A stretch of 64,000 nt of DNA, taken from NCBI RefSeq assembly GCF_004804275.1, contig NZ_STGI01000018.1, positions 41,632-105,631 of the forward strand. The letters run 5' to 3'. The first letter of the stretch is position 1, and every line of letters begins with the position of its first letter. Positions 16,716 through 25,085 of this stretch are shown here, in pieces. A model generated the notes under the pieces. The model saw only the letters and a program-made list of their open reading frames with translations, made no database searches and was not told where the DNA came from. Both the position numbers and the translations under genes were made by a program. Source of the stretch: Herbaspirillum sp. ST 5-3 (GTDB lineage: Bacteria > Pseudomonadota > Gammaproteobacteria > Burkholderiales > Burkholderiaceae_D).

Positions 16716-17741
16716 ATGAGACACATCATGCATCACGTCAAATTTAACTATGCCGATGGCATCAGCCGCAGTTTTGAAATCGCTCCCGGCGAGCTCATTC
16801 TCGATGCCGCCATCGCCGCCGAGGTTCCCGTGCTGTACCAGTGCCAGTCTGGCAGCTGCTCCACCTGCGCGGCCCAACTGTCGTCCGGCGACGCGCCGAC
16901 GCGCGCTGGCGTCAGCTCGACCTTGCTGGCCAGCGAAGTGGCCGCCGGCACGCGCCTGCTGTGCGTGTGCGAAGCCAATTCGGATTGCAGCTTCGACCTT
17001 GCCTACACCAGTGAAGCCGGTAGCAGCGTCGCGCACAATGTCCATGCCTTCATCGACTCGGTCGAGCAGATCGCCAGCAATGCCGTGCGCCTGACGGTGG
17101 AACTGGCGGACGGAGAGTGGATGGAATTCCGCCCCGGCCAGTTCATGCAGATCGAGGTGCCCGGACTTGGCGTACTGCGCAGCTATTCGCCGTCGAGTGT
17201 GGGCACCGACGTGCCGAAAATGGAGTTCCTGATCCGCATCCTGCCCGAGGGCGCGATGTCCAACTTCCTGTCGAAGGAAGCCGCGCCGGAGCAGGTGCTC
17301 AAGCTGAGAGGCCCGTACGGCTCCTTCTTCCTGCGTGAAGAGAAAAGGCGTGCGCCGCACATTTTCGTGGCGGGCGGCACCGGCCTCGCGCCCATCCTGT
17401 CGATGATCGACACGCTGCGTCAAAGCGGCGGACGCAAGCCGCCCATGCTGCTCAGTTTCGGCTGCGCCACGCCGGATGCGCTGTTCTGCCTGGAAGACAT
17501 CGCGTTGCGCAAGCAATGGCTGCCGACGCTCGAAACGCGCATCTGTGTCGACCGCGATCCGCAGGAAGGCATGCATCACGGTAATCCGGTCAGCGCCCTG
17601 CGCGAAGGCGATGTCACGCCTGACACCGTCGCCTATCTCTGCGGGCCGCAAGTCATGATCGACGCCGCCACCAGGCGTTTGATCGAGCTCGGCGCCGATC
17701 CGGCCAACATCTACAGCGAACAATTCACGCCGAGCAATTAG
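16716..17741 (+). CDS. oxoR: Oxygenase reductase: [2Fe-2S] ferredoxin plus FAD/NAD(P)H domains (OxoR-like)
   Basis: A 341-residue electron-transfer partner of the Rieske oxygenase. It has an N-terminal plant-type ferredoxin domain with Cys43, Cys48, Cys51 and Cys83, then an FAD-binding barrel with the RSYSPSS motif, then an NAD-binding domain with GGTGLAP and a C-terminal YLCGPQVMIDAA segment. This is the single-protein reductase layout of OxoR-like and benzoate-dioxygenase-reductase-like enzymes, so no separate ferredoxin is needed. The start is ATG 16716 or ATG 16728; neither has a strong ribosome site, and translation is probably coupled to the amidase gene that ends 10 bp upstream. Pairing with OxoO is inferred from context, because the two genes are separated by the amidase. 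Confidence 0.85.
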   Translation: MRHIMHHVKFNYADGISRSFEIAPGELILDAAIAAEVPVLYQCQSGSCSTCAAQLSSGDAPTRAGVSSTLLASEVAAGTRLLCVCEANSDCSFDLAYTSEAGSSVAHNVHAFIDSVEQIASNAVRLTVELADGEWMEFRPGQFMQIEVPGLGVLRSYSPSSVGTDVPKMEFLIRILPEGAMSNFLSKEAAPEQVLKLRGPYGSFFLREEKRRAPHIFVAGGTGLAPILSMIDTLRQSGGRKPPMLLSFGCATPDALFCLEDIALRKQWLPTLETRICVDRDPQEGMHHGNPVSALREGDVTPDTVAYLCGPQVMIDAATRRLIELGADPANIYSEQFTPSN

Positions 17742-17769
17742 AAACAGAAGTAACGCAAAGGAGCCATCT

Positions 17770-19101
17770 ATGCTGCCCGTCACCACCCCCGTCCCGTTTT
17801 CCGCCGAACAGAAGAAATGGTATGAGCAGGCCTGCGCGAAGATCGATCCCAGGCGCCTGCAACAACTGCTGTTCGATCTTACCGACATCCACAGTCCGAC
17901 CGGTGCCACGCGCGCGGCCAGCGAATTCATGGTCGCTCATCTAGGCAAGGTTGGCTTCGAGGCCGACTACCAGCCGCTGACCGACATCAGCGGTAACGTC
18001 AAGGCGCAGTACAAGGGCACGGGCGGCGGTGCGTCAGTGATGCTGTACGCGCCGATCGACACGCATCTCGACTGCACGCCGGAAGAAAGGGAACTGCTGA
18101 CCGGGCCGGCCACCGAAGCCGACATGCAGCCGCGCGCACAACAGATCGATGACTGGGTATTCGGCCTGGGCGCGTCCAACCCCAAGGGCATGATCGCCAC
18201 CTTGACAGAAGTCGCCACTGCGTTGATCGAGGCGAAGGTGCCGCTGCGAGGCGACCTGCTGATGGGCATGGCCGATGGCGGCATGCCGGTGGACATCTCC
18301 TCGCGCCAGCACGCCGGCATGTCCGGCGGTGTCCTGCACCTGCTCAATCGTGGCATGTATCCCGATTTCGCCATCATCATGAAGCCATGGAACTGGGTCT
18401 ATCACGAAGAGCCCGGCATGGCCTGGTTCAAACTGCGCGTCTACGGCACGCTGGGCTATGCGGGCGTGCCGCACGACATTCCCGGCTTCCGCAGTTCGGT
18501 CGGCGCCACCGCCACCGTCATTCCCGAGCTGGAGAAATGGATCATCGACTATGCCGAGAAAAACACCTCGGGTGTGGTCAAGCCGCACGGCTGGATTGCC
18601 GGCGTGCGCGGCGGCGATCCTGAGCGCCCGGCCTTCCCGTCCTTCCTGACCGAATTGTTCTTCGATGTGCGGGTCAATCCGCGCACCTCGCCGGCCGAGG
18701 TGAGAGCGCAGTTCGCGGCCTTCGTTGCCGACCTCAAGGCGCGCCGGCCCGAGCTGCAGATGGATTGGGAAATGTACGGCTCCGTGCCAGGCGGTACCAC
18801 CGATCCGCACAACTGGATCATCCAGTCCTGCAAGCGCGGTTGGGAACATGTCGAAGACAAGCCGCATGGTACGCCCGACTGGCTGGGCGGACAGACCGAC
18901 GGCGCCGCCTTGCGCCGCTGGGGTGTGCCGACGGCACGGATCGGTTGGCCGTGGCCGGCGCAAGGGGCGCCGCTGCCGGTGGCCGAAGGACTGGGTGGCA
19001 TGGGTGCGACCTACATCCCCGAACTCATCCCCTGTGCCAGGAAAATCATGTACGCGCTCATTGATACCTTGACGCGCTCTCGCAGCGAATTGGGTTTGTA
19101 A
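17770..19101 (+). CDS. M20-family metallopeptidase-like protein with degenerate active site
   Basis: A 443-residue protein with the ArgE/DapE/M20 layout: catalytic domain, lid domain from about residue 210 (WFKLRVYGTLGYAGVPHDIPG) and return to the catalytic domain. The HxD metal motif is kept (IDTHLD). Several other usual residues look changed. The bridging-aspartate motif reads GASNPKGM, the Glu-Glu pair region reads MADGGMPVD, and the final His-containing motif reads EGLGGMGATYIPEL. It may therefore use a different metal set, have another activity, or be a poor hydrolase. It has an AAGGAG ribosome site and sits in the oxoR operon. In a normal M20 enzyme the job would be hydrolysis of an N-acyl or amide bond. 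Confidence 0.75.
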   Translation: MLPVTTPVPFSAEQKKWYEQACAKIDPRRLQQLLFDLTDIHSPTGATRAASEFMVAHLGKVGFEADYQPLTDISGNVKAQYKGTGGGASVMLYAPIDTHLDCTPEERELLTGPATEADMQPRAQQIDDWVFGLGASNPKGMIATLTEVATALIEAKVPLRGDLLMGMADGGMPVDISSRQHAGMSGGVLHLLNRGMYPDFAIIMKPWNWVYHEEPGMAWFKLRVYGTLGYAGVPHDIPGFRSSVGATATVIPELEKWIIDYAEKNTSGVVKPHGWIAGVRGGDPERPAFPSFLTELFFDVRVNPRTSPAEVRAQFAAFVADLKARRPELQMDWEMYGSVPGGTTDPHNWIIQSCKRGWEHVEDKPHGTPDWLGGQTDGAALRRWGVPTARIGWPWPAQGAPLPVAEGLGGMGATYIPELIPCARKIMYALIDTLTRSRSELGL

Positions 19102-19132
19102 ACGCCCTGTGGAAAAACGAAAGGATCCGACC

Positions 19133-19873
19133 ATGAAGAAGAAACGCATCAAGCTCATTGTCCCAGTGCCGATGAGCGAACAAACCAAAGCGATGTTCGC
19201 CTCCCAGCTTCCTCCGGGCATGGTGCGCGACGACATCGACGTGGAGTTCGTCGGCGCCGGCAGCGTGCTCAGCCTGGCCGACAGCTATTACGACACGACC
19301 CTGATGGATGCCGCGGTGCTGGCCGCCGGCATGAAGGCCGAGGAAGAGGGTTTCGATGCGGTATGCATCAATACCGTCAGCGATTCCGGCCTCTACGGTT
19401 TGCGCTCGCGCCTGTCGATTCCCGTGATGGCGCCGGGCCAGAGCGCATTCCACCTGGCGTGCACGCTGGGTCACAAGTTCAGCGTCCTGACCATGTGGCC
19501 GCAGTGGTTCGCGCTCTACCGCAAGACGCTCAAGGAATACAACCTCGAGTCGCGTGTGGCATCGATACGCTCCATCAACGTGCGTCCGGATACCGAGTCC
19601 TTGTTGCAGGGCAAGGAGGAAGTCGTGTTCGGCAAGCTGCTGGAGCAGGCCAGGCTGGCCATCGAGGAAGACGGCGCGGACGTGCTGGTACTGGGTTCAA
19701 CCACCATGCATCAGTCGCACGCCTATCTGGCGGCCAACTTGCCGGTGCCGGTCCTCAACCCCGGCGTGATTGCCTACAAGATGTGCGAAATGCTGCTCGA
19801 CCTTGGCATCGCGCACAGCAAGACCGCCTTCCCCAGTCCGGAAGTGATCAAGGATCAGGCCTTCCGTATTTAA
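19133..19873 (+). CDS. Asp/Glu/hydantoin racemase-superfamily protein
   Basis: A 246-residue protein of the fold that includes Asp/Glu racemase, hydantoin racemase, maleate isomerase and arylmalonate decarboxylase. The first catalytic-cysteine region is present (DAVCINTVSDSGLYGLRSRLS followed by IPVMAPGQSAFHLA). The second, normally GC(T/A)GM, reads LVLGSTTMHQ, so the second cysteine is replaced by serine. A two-cysteine racemase mechanism is therefore unlikely as drawn. The start at 19133 has AAAGGA eight bases upstream. It lies between an M20-like gene and an amidase in one operon, a grouping that recalls hydantoin or cyclic-imide degradation, but the true reaction is not predictable. Confidence 0.75.
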   Translation: MKKKRIKLIVPVPMSEQTKAMFASQLPPGMVRDDIDVEFVGAGSVLSLADSYYDTTLMDAAVLAAGMKAEEEGFDAVCINTVSDSGLYGLRSRLSIPVMAPGQSAFHLACTLGHKFSVLTMWPQWFALYRKTLKEYNLESRVASIRSINVRPDTESLLQGKEEVVFGKLLEQARLAIEEDGADVLVLGSTTMHQSHAYLAANLPVPVLNPGVIAYKMCEMLLDLGIAHSKTAFPSPEVIKDQAFRI

Positions 19874-19907
19874 TTCGGCATATGACATGGCAGCACAGGA
19901 GCCTTGC

Positions 19908-21356
19908 ATGAAAACGTCTCACGTGGCAGCTGATGCGCTGTCGACCGATCTCACCATTTACCAGGCGATTGAAGCGTTCCGCGACGGCACGCTGACCAGC
20001 ACGGCACTGGTCGAGGCCTGTTTGCGGCGCATCGAGGAACTCAAGCATCTCAATGTCTTTGTGACGGTCGATGCAGCCGGCGCGCTCAAGGCCGCCGCGC
20101 ACGCCGACATGGAGCGCGCGGCGGGGAAGCCGGGGAAGCCGCTGGCCGGCATCCCCATCGTGGTCAAGGACAATATCCACGCCGCCGGCCTGCCGTGCAC
20201 GGCAGGTTCCCCGGCACTGGCCGATTTTGTGCCCGAAAAGGATGCACCCACATTGCAGAAGCTGCGCGATGCGGGCGCCGTGCTGCTGGGCAAGACCAAC
20301 ATGAACGAGTTCGCCTTTGGCGCGACGGGCTATAACCCCTCATTCAATACGGGCAGCAAGGTGGGCGTGCGCAACGCGTATGACAGCGAACGGATTGCCG
20401 GCGGTTCGTCCTCGGGCAGCGCGGCAGCGATCGGCGCACGCATGTCGCTGGCGGCACTGGGCACGGACACGGGCGGATCGATGCGCATCCCCTGTGCGCT
20501 GAACGGGTGCGCATCGCTGCGGCCCAGCAGCGGCCGTTACCAAAGCCTGGGCACGATTCCCATTTCGACCAGCCGGGACACCGTCGGGCCGATGGCGCAA
20601 TGCATGTCGGATGTGGCCCTGCTCGATGCACTGATTACCGATGACTATGCCTTGCCGCCCATCGCGCTGGCCGAGTTGCGTCTTGGCGTGCCTGCCGAAT
20701 TCTGGGTCAGGCTGGACGAGGAAACGCAGGCATGCGCCGAGGCTGCACTGAACAAGTTGCGCGAGCACGGCGTGACGCTGATCGACATTCCGGATGCCGG
20801 ACTATTCGATCTGAATCAGCCGATCGGCTTTCCCGTCGTGATCCACGAGGCGCGCGTCGGCATGCAGGCCTGGCTGCGCGAGCAGGGGCCGGGGATATCC
20901 ATCGAGGCCATGGTCGAGAAGATCAACAGCCCGGATGTGAAAGCCATTTATGAGCAATGGGTTCTTCCCGGAAAATTGCCGACCCCGCAGGGCATGATCG
21001 ATGTCGAACCCTTGTACGAGGTTGCCGAGAAGATTGGCCGCAACGCGCTGAAGCAGCGCTATCAAACCCTGTACGAAAGCTTGTCGATTGACGCCTTGGT
21101 ATTTCCCACGACCACCATTGTGGCACCGCCGGCGGGCCCGGAAGTCAACGAACCGGAAACATTCGAACGCCTGATCCGTAATACCGAACCCGCCGCCAGC
21201 GCAGGACTGGCGTGCATCCAGCTACCGGTCGGCCTCGGCCGGTGCAGCGGCCTGCCGGTCGGGCTGGAACTGGATGCGCCGGCAGGAAGCGATCGCCGCC
21301 TGCTCGCAATCGGCGTCGCCATCGAATCCGTGCTCGGCCGCATACCGCCAGCCTGA
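19908..21356 (+). CDS. Amidase (indoleacetamide-hydrolase-like)
   Basis: A 482-residue amidase-signature enzyme with Lys87 (IVVKDN), Ser167 (GGSSSGSAAA) and Ser191 (GTDTGGSMRIP) in the correct spacing. The sequence style (TAGSPAL, NMNEFAFGATG, SLGTIPISTSRDTVGPMA) is closest to the indoleacetamide hydrolase branch. It starts at ATG 19908 with AGGAG seven bases upstream. It is the last gene of the amidase-reductase-M20-racemase-amidase run. Having two amidases in one catabolic operon suggests two amide-cleaving steps or two substrates. Indoleacetamide is not necessarily the substrate here. Confidence 0.85.
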   Translation: MKTSHVAADALSTDLTIYQAIEAFRDGTLTSTALVEACLRRIEELKHLNVFVTVDAAGALKAAAHADMERAAGKPGKPLAGIPIVVKDNIHAAGLPCTAGSPALADFVPEKDAPTLQKLRDAGAVLLGKTNMNEFAFGATGYNPSFNTGSKVGVRNAYDSERIAGGSSSGSAAAIGARMSLAALGTDTGGSMRIPCALNGCASLRPSSGRYQSLGTIPISTSRDTVGPMAQCMSDVALLDALITDDYALPPIALAELRLGVPAEFWVRLDEETQACAEAALNKLREHGVTLIDIPDAGLFDLNQPIGFPVVIHEARVGMQAWLREQGPGISIEAMVEKINSPDVKAIYEQWVLPGKLPTPQGMIDVEPLYEVAEKIGRNALKQRYQTLYESLSIDALVFPTTTIVAPPAGPEVNEPETFERLIRNTEPAASAGLACIQLPVGLGRCSGLPVGLELDAPAGSDRRLLAIGVAIESVLGRIPPA

Positions 21357-21447
21357 AAACGCTCCGACTTGCCATGTGCTGGCGCGCCAGCACGGCAGCA
21401 TCTCGCACTCGCGCATATCCAATATGTGACGCCGACATCATGAATAG

Positions 21448-21462
21448 TGCAGGCAAGGGATA
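21448..21462 (+). promoter_or_regulatory. XylS-like box upstream of the envelope transport operon
   Basis: TGCA-N6-GGATA again, about 94 bp before the start codon of the YCF48-like gene and about 90 bp after the amidase stop. The position 21 bp upstream (TGAC-N6-ATCAT) is a poor second half-site. It would place the transport operon under the same activator. Confidence 0.5.
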
Positions 21463-21555
21463 AGCGCGCGGTGTTCGGATAGCCGCACATGTTCCAGATC
21501 AAGAAAATCGATTCATGGAAGCTGTTTTTTTCATTTCAACTTTGTGGATTTCTCT

Positions 21556-22617
21556 ATGAACAAACCGTCCAGTCTTCGCGTGGCGGGCTCGCCCCGGCCG
21601 AGCGGGAAACAGCGCCTGGTCAATCTCCTCGTGTCGGCACTGCCGTGGATGATCATCGCCGGTCTGTTGTATGCCGGTCTGTTCATCAAACCGCAGGCAG
21701 TCGGCGCGAGCGTCACGCCGCCCGTGCTGGAGCGCCGGGACCGCGTCTACGGCCTCGCACAAGGAGAGGGCGGCACACTGCTGGCTGCCGCTTCCAACGG
21801 CAAGATTCTGGCCGTCGGCGCGGACCGCAAGATTGCGCGCCAGGCAACGCCAGTCGACCTGTCCTTGCAGGATATCGCCGCATTCGATGCGACGCATGCC
21901 GTGGCGGTCGGCAACGACAACGTGATTCTCACCACCGAGGACGGCGGCAGGCACTGGATCAAGGCCGACAAGGTGCCGCGCTCGCAAGTCGCCAACAAGC
22001 TCAACCGCGTGCGCGCTGGTGCCAATGGCGTGGCGGTCGCCGTGGGCGAGATGGGCGCACTGCTGCGCACGCAGGACTACGGCAAGACCTGGGAGCGCTT
22101 GCGCGAAGAAGAAGACGTGGCCTGGAACGACGTTGCCATCCTCGACGGCGGTGCGTTCGTGGTGGTCGGCGAGTTCGGCAAGATCCTGCGCAGCGCTGAC
22201 GGCGGCAAGAGCTGGGAGATGGTGCAGATGCGGGAACAAGCCCCGGTGGAGGGCTCGCTGATGGCGGTCGCATTCCGTGATGCGTCCAATGGTGTCGCCG
22301 TCGGGCTCGACGGCGTCGTGCTGACCAGCAGCGACGGTGGGCGCAAGTGGAGCAGCGTCAAGCTGCCCGCGCACGAGCACCTGCTGGATGTGCTCTGGAA
22401 CGCCCACAAGAGCGAATGGTTCGCGGTCGGCGTGCTGGGCCGCTGGATCAGCGGCACACAAGGCGCCGACGGCGTGCAATGGAAGACTGGCGTACTGGGT
22501 GAGCACACCCTGTCCTGGCATACCCGCGCCCTGGCGTCCGGTTCCGCCTACTGGCTGGCGGGCGCCGATGTCGGCACCTGGGACGGCCAGAAGTGGGCGC
22601 CGTTCACACCGAATTGA
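21556..22617 (+). CDS. YCF48/BNR-like beta-propeller protein, membrane anchored
   Basis: A 353-residue protein. A single hydrophobic segment at about residues 22-45 acts as signal anchor. The rest is a repeated propeller: similar blocks such as ILTTEDGGRHW, LLRTQDYGKTW, ILRSADGGKSW and VLTSSDGGRKW recur every roughly 40-45 residues, the sialidase Asp-box/YCF48 pattern. It is therefore a periplasmic scaffold or binding protein. It is the first gene of a four-gene set with an RND/MMPL transporter, a DUF1302 and a DUF1329 protein, a combination found in aromatic- and steroid-degrading proteobacteria. An assembly or adaptor role for the transporter is inferred. Confidence 0.8.
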   Translation: MNKPSSLRVAGSPRPSGKQRLVNLLVSALPWMIIAGLLYAGLFIKPQAVGASVTPPVLERRDRVYGLAQGEGGTLLAAASNGKILAVGADRKIARQATPVDLSLQDIAAFDATHAVAVGNDNVILTTEDGGRHWIKADKVPRSQVANKLNRVRAGANGVAVAVGEMGALLRTQDYGKTWERLREEEDVAWNDVAILDGGAFVVVGEFGKILRSADGGKSWEMVQMREQAPVEGSLMAVAFRDASNGVAVGLDGVVLTSSDGGRKWSSVKLPAHEHLLDVLWNAHKSEWFAVGVLGRWISGTQGADGVQWKTGVLGEHTLSWHTRALASGSAYWLAGADVGTWDGQKWAPFTPN

Positions 22618-22644
22618 ATCCCTGAATTTTCCGAGACTGCTCCC

Positions 22645-25023
22645 ATGATTGAACGCATCGCGCATTTCTGCATCAGCCGGCGCAAACTGGTCGTCGGCCT
22701 GCTGCTGGCCTGTACCCTCGTTTTGAGCTGGTTCGCTCTGCACATCCAGGTGCGTACCGTGTTCGAGGACATGCTGCCCTCGAAGCACGAGTACGTAAAG
22801 ACCCACGAGAAATTCAAGGATACCTTCGGCGGCTCGAACATGGTCACCATCATGCTCGAGGTCGACAAGGGCGACATTTTCCAGACGCCCGTTCTTGAGA
22901 AAGTGCGCGACCTGACCCTGGGCATGCGTGAAGTATCCGCGGTCAACCAGTTTCAGATCACTTCGCTGGCCTCCAAGAAACTCAAGGAAGTGCACGCCTC
23001 GACCAGCGGCATCGAAAGTTCGCCGCTGATGTGGCCGGACGTGCCGCAGACGGCAGAGAAGATGGCCGAACTGAAATCGGCGGTCCTGCGCAATCCGCTG
23101 GTGTATGGTCCGTATGTCTCGAAGGATTTGCAGGCCACGCTGATCACGGTGGATTTCATCGATCAGAAAGTCGATTATGCGACGGTCTTCAAGGAGATCA
23201 ATGCGCAGATCGCCAAGGTCGCCAAGGTCGACGATGGCTCGGTAAAGATCCGCGTGGTCGGCGATCCGATCCTGTTCGGCTGGGTGAACCACTACCTGCC
23301 GGAGACCTTGCACCTGGTGTTCTACGCGCTGGGCGTTACGCTCGCCATGTTGTTCGTCCTGTTGCGCACCTGGCGCGGCGTCGTGCTGCCCTTGCTGGCC
23401 GGCCTCGTCTCCGCGATCTGGGCGCTGGGTATTTGCCAGATCCTGGGCATCAGTTTCGAGCCGCTGGTGATCGTGGTGGCGATGCTCATCACCTCGCGCG
23501 CCGTTTCGCACTCGGTGCAGATCGTCAATCGTTTCGATGACGAACTGGAGGCGCAGCCGCAACTCAGCGGCGAAGAATTGTCTGGCACCGCCGCCCGCGT
23601 CGCGCTGGCCGACCTGTTCCGTCCCGGCATGCTGGGCGTGATCGCCGACGCCGCCTGCATGGCCGTGGTGGCGATGAGCCCGATTCCTATGCTGCAAAAG
23701 CTCACGGTGTTGTCCGTGGTCTGGGTGTCCACGCTGACCGTCAGCGCCGTGATCCTCACGCCGGTGCTGCTGTCCTATATCCGCAGGCCGCGTGGTTATG
23801 CGCATCCGCTCAATCTGCAGCCGGTCCTGCGCAAGGTGCTGGACTTCGCGGTCGGCATCACCTTGTCCCGTGCGCGCTACCTAGTGCTGGGTACAAGCCT
23901 GCTGGTGATCGTCAGCGCCGGCATCTATGCCCTGAACTTGAAGATCGGCGACGCCAATCCCGGATCGCCGATCCTGTGGCCGCACGCAAAGTACAACCAG
24001 GATTCCAAGGCAATCAATTCGCGCTTTGAAGGCGTCGACCGCTTGTTCGTGGTGATTGGCGACGACAACCGGCCGGGCGTGGTCAAGGGCAATGACGTGC
24101 TGCCATCGATGGACCGCTTCCAGCGCTTCATGGAAGTGCAGCCCGAGATCGGCGGCTCGCTGTCGATCGCCGATGTGATCCCGCAGGTCAATGCCAGCCT
24201 GCACGAAGGCAATCCGCATTATCAGGAGATGTCGGACAACGCGGCCATCAACGCCAGCCTGATGGCGATGCTGGAGTCGGTCTCCGAGCCGGGCGACATG
24301 GATCGCTTCGTCGACAAGCAGTCCTCCAACGGCTCGGTCACGCTGATGTTCCGCGACCGCCAGGGCGAAACCATTCGCACCGCGGTGGCACGGATCAAGG
24401 AATTCATCGCCGCCAACCCGCTCAAGGAAGGCCACTGGCAACTGGCAGGCGGCGTCGTTGGCGTGATGGCGGCGATCAATGAAATCATCCTCTCCAGCCA
24501 GATCGAAGCCATCGCGCTGGCGCTGTTGGTGCTGGCGGTGCTGTGCACCATCGTCTATCGCTCGACGATCGCCGGGATGCTGTTCATGGTGCCGGTCATC
24601 ATCTCCAACATGCTGACCTTTGCCTTCATGGTCTGGAAAGGGATCGGCATGAACATCAATACCGTGCCGGTGGCCGCCCTTGGCATCGGTCTGGGCGTGG
24701 ATTACGCGTTCTACATCGCCGATCGCGTAAAGGAAGAAATTGCCATCGGCAGTTCTCCCGAGCACGCCATCAGCCAGGCGCTGCATTCGGCCGGCATGGG
24801 CGTCATCGTCACGGCCAGCGTGCTGATCCTGAGCACGCTCTTGTGGTGGGTCTCGTCGCTGCGCTTCCAGGCAGAGATGGGCCTCTTGATGGCCATCTGG
24901 CTCTCCGTTTCTGCCATGTCGGCGCTGTTCGTGATGCCTTCGCTGATCTACGTGTTCCGTCCCAGATTCATCTTTGGCGCGCAAGGAGGAGATGCCAAGG
25001 CACCGCTGCAACAGGCAGCCTAA
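22645..25023 (+). CDS. RND-superfamily (MMPL-like) transporter
   Basis: A 792-residue inner-membrane protein. One transmembrane helix at residues 15-33 is followed by a periplasmic domain to about residue 225. A block of five or so helices follows (LHLVFYALGVTLAMLF onward). A second half repeats this plan: helix near 412-430, periplasmic domain, and helices from about 615 (IEAIALALLVLAVLCTIVY) to 775. It resembles the MMPL/hopanoid-exporter type rather than the tripartite AcrB type, and no adaptor lipoprotein is present. The cargo is unknown; transport of a hydrophobic substrate or lipid across the envelope fits both the family and the DUF1302/DUF1329 partners. It starts 27 bp after the propeller gene. 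Confidence 0.85.
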   Translation: MIERIAHFCISRRKLVVGLLLACTLVLSWFALHIQVRTVFEDMLPSKHEYVKTHEKFKDTFGGSNMVTIMLEVDKGDIFQTPVLEKVRDLTLGMREVSAVNQFQITSLASKKLKEVHASTSGIESSPLMWPDVPQTAEKMAELKSAVLRNPLVYGPYVSKDLQATLITVDFIDQKVDYATVFKEINAQIAKVAKVDDGSVKIRVVGDPILFGWVNHYLPETLHLVFYALGVTLAMLFVLLRTWRGVVLPLLAGLVSAIWALGICQILGISFEPLVIVVAMLITSRAVSHSVQIVNRFDDELEAQPQLSGEELSGTAARVALADLFRPGMLGVIADAACMAVVAMSPIPMLQKLTVLSVVWVSTLTVSAVILTPVLLSYIRRPRGYAHPLNLQPVLRKVLDFAVGITLSRARYLVLGTSLLVIVSAGIYALNLKIGDANPGSPILWPHAKYNQDSKAINSRFEGVDRLFVVIGDDNRPGVVKGNDVLPSMDRFQRFMEVQPEIGGSLSIADVIPQVNASLHEGNPHYQEMSDNAAINASLMAMLESVSEPGDMDRFVDKQSSNGSVTLMFRDRQGETIRTAVARIKEFIAANPLKEGHWQLAGGVVGVMAAINEIILSSQIEAIALALLVLAVLCTIVYRSTIAGMLFMVPVIISNMLTFAFMVWKGIGMNINTVPVAALGIGLGVDYAFYIADRVKEEIAIGSSPEHAISQALHSAGMGVIVTASVLILSTLLWWVSSLRFQAEMGLLMAIWLSVSAMSALFVMPSLIYVFRPRFIFGAQGGDAKAPLQQAA

Positions 25024-25085
25024 TTTCTGATTAAAACAAAAACCTATTTCCAATTCTTTTTCATGCCTCTTTGTAGGGAGACAAA

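Noticed and set aside
21499..23805. A 768-codon open frame on the minus strand
   Set aside because: It lies antisense to the YCF48-like and RND genes, both of which have clear families and ribosome sites; its translation is low-complexity and rich in His, Arg and Gln, as expected from the complement of GC-rich genes.
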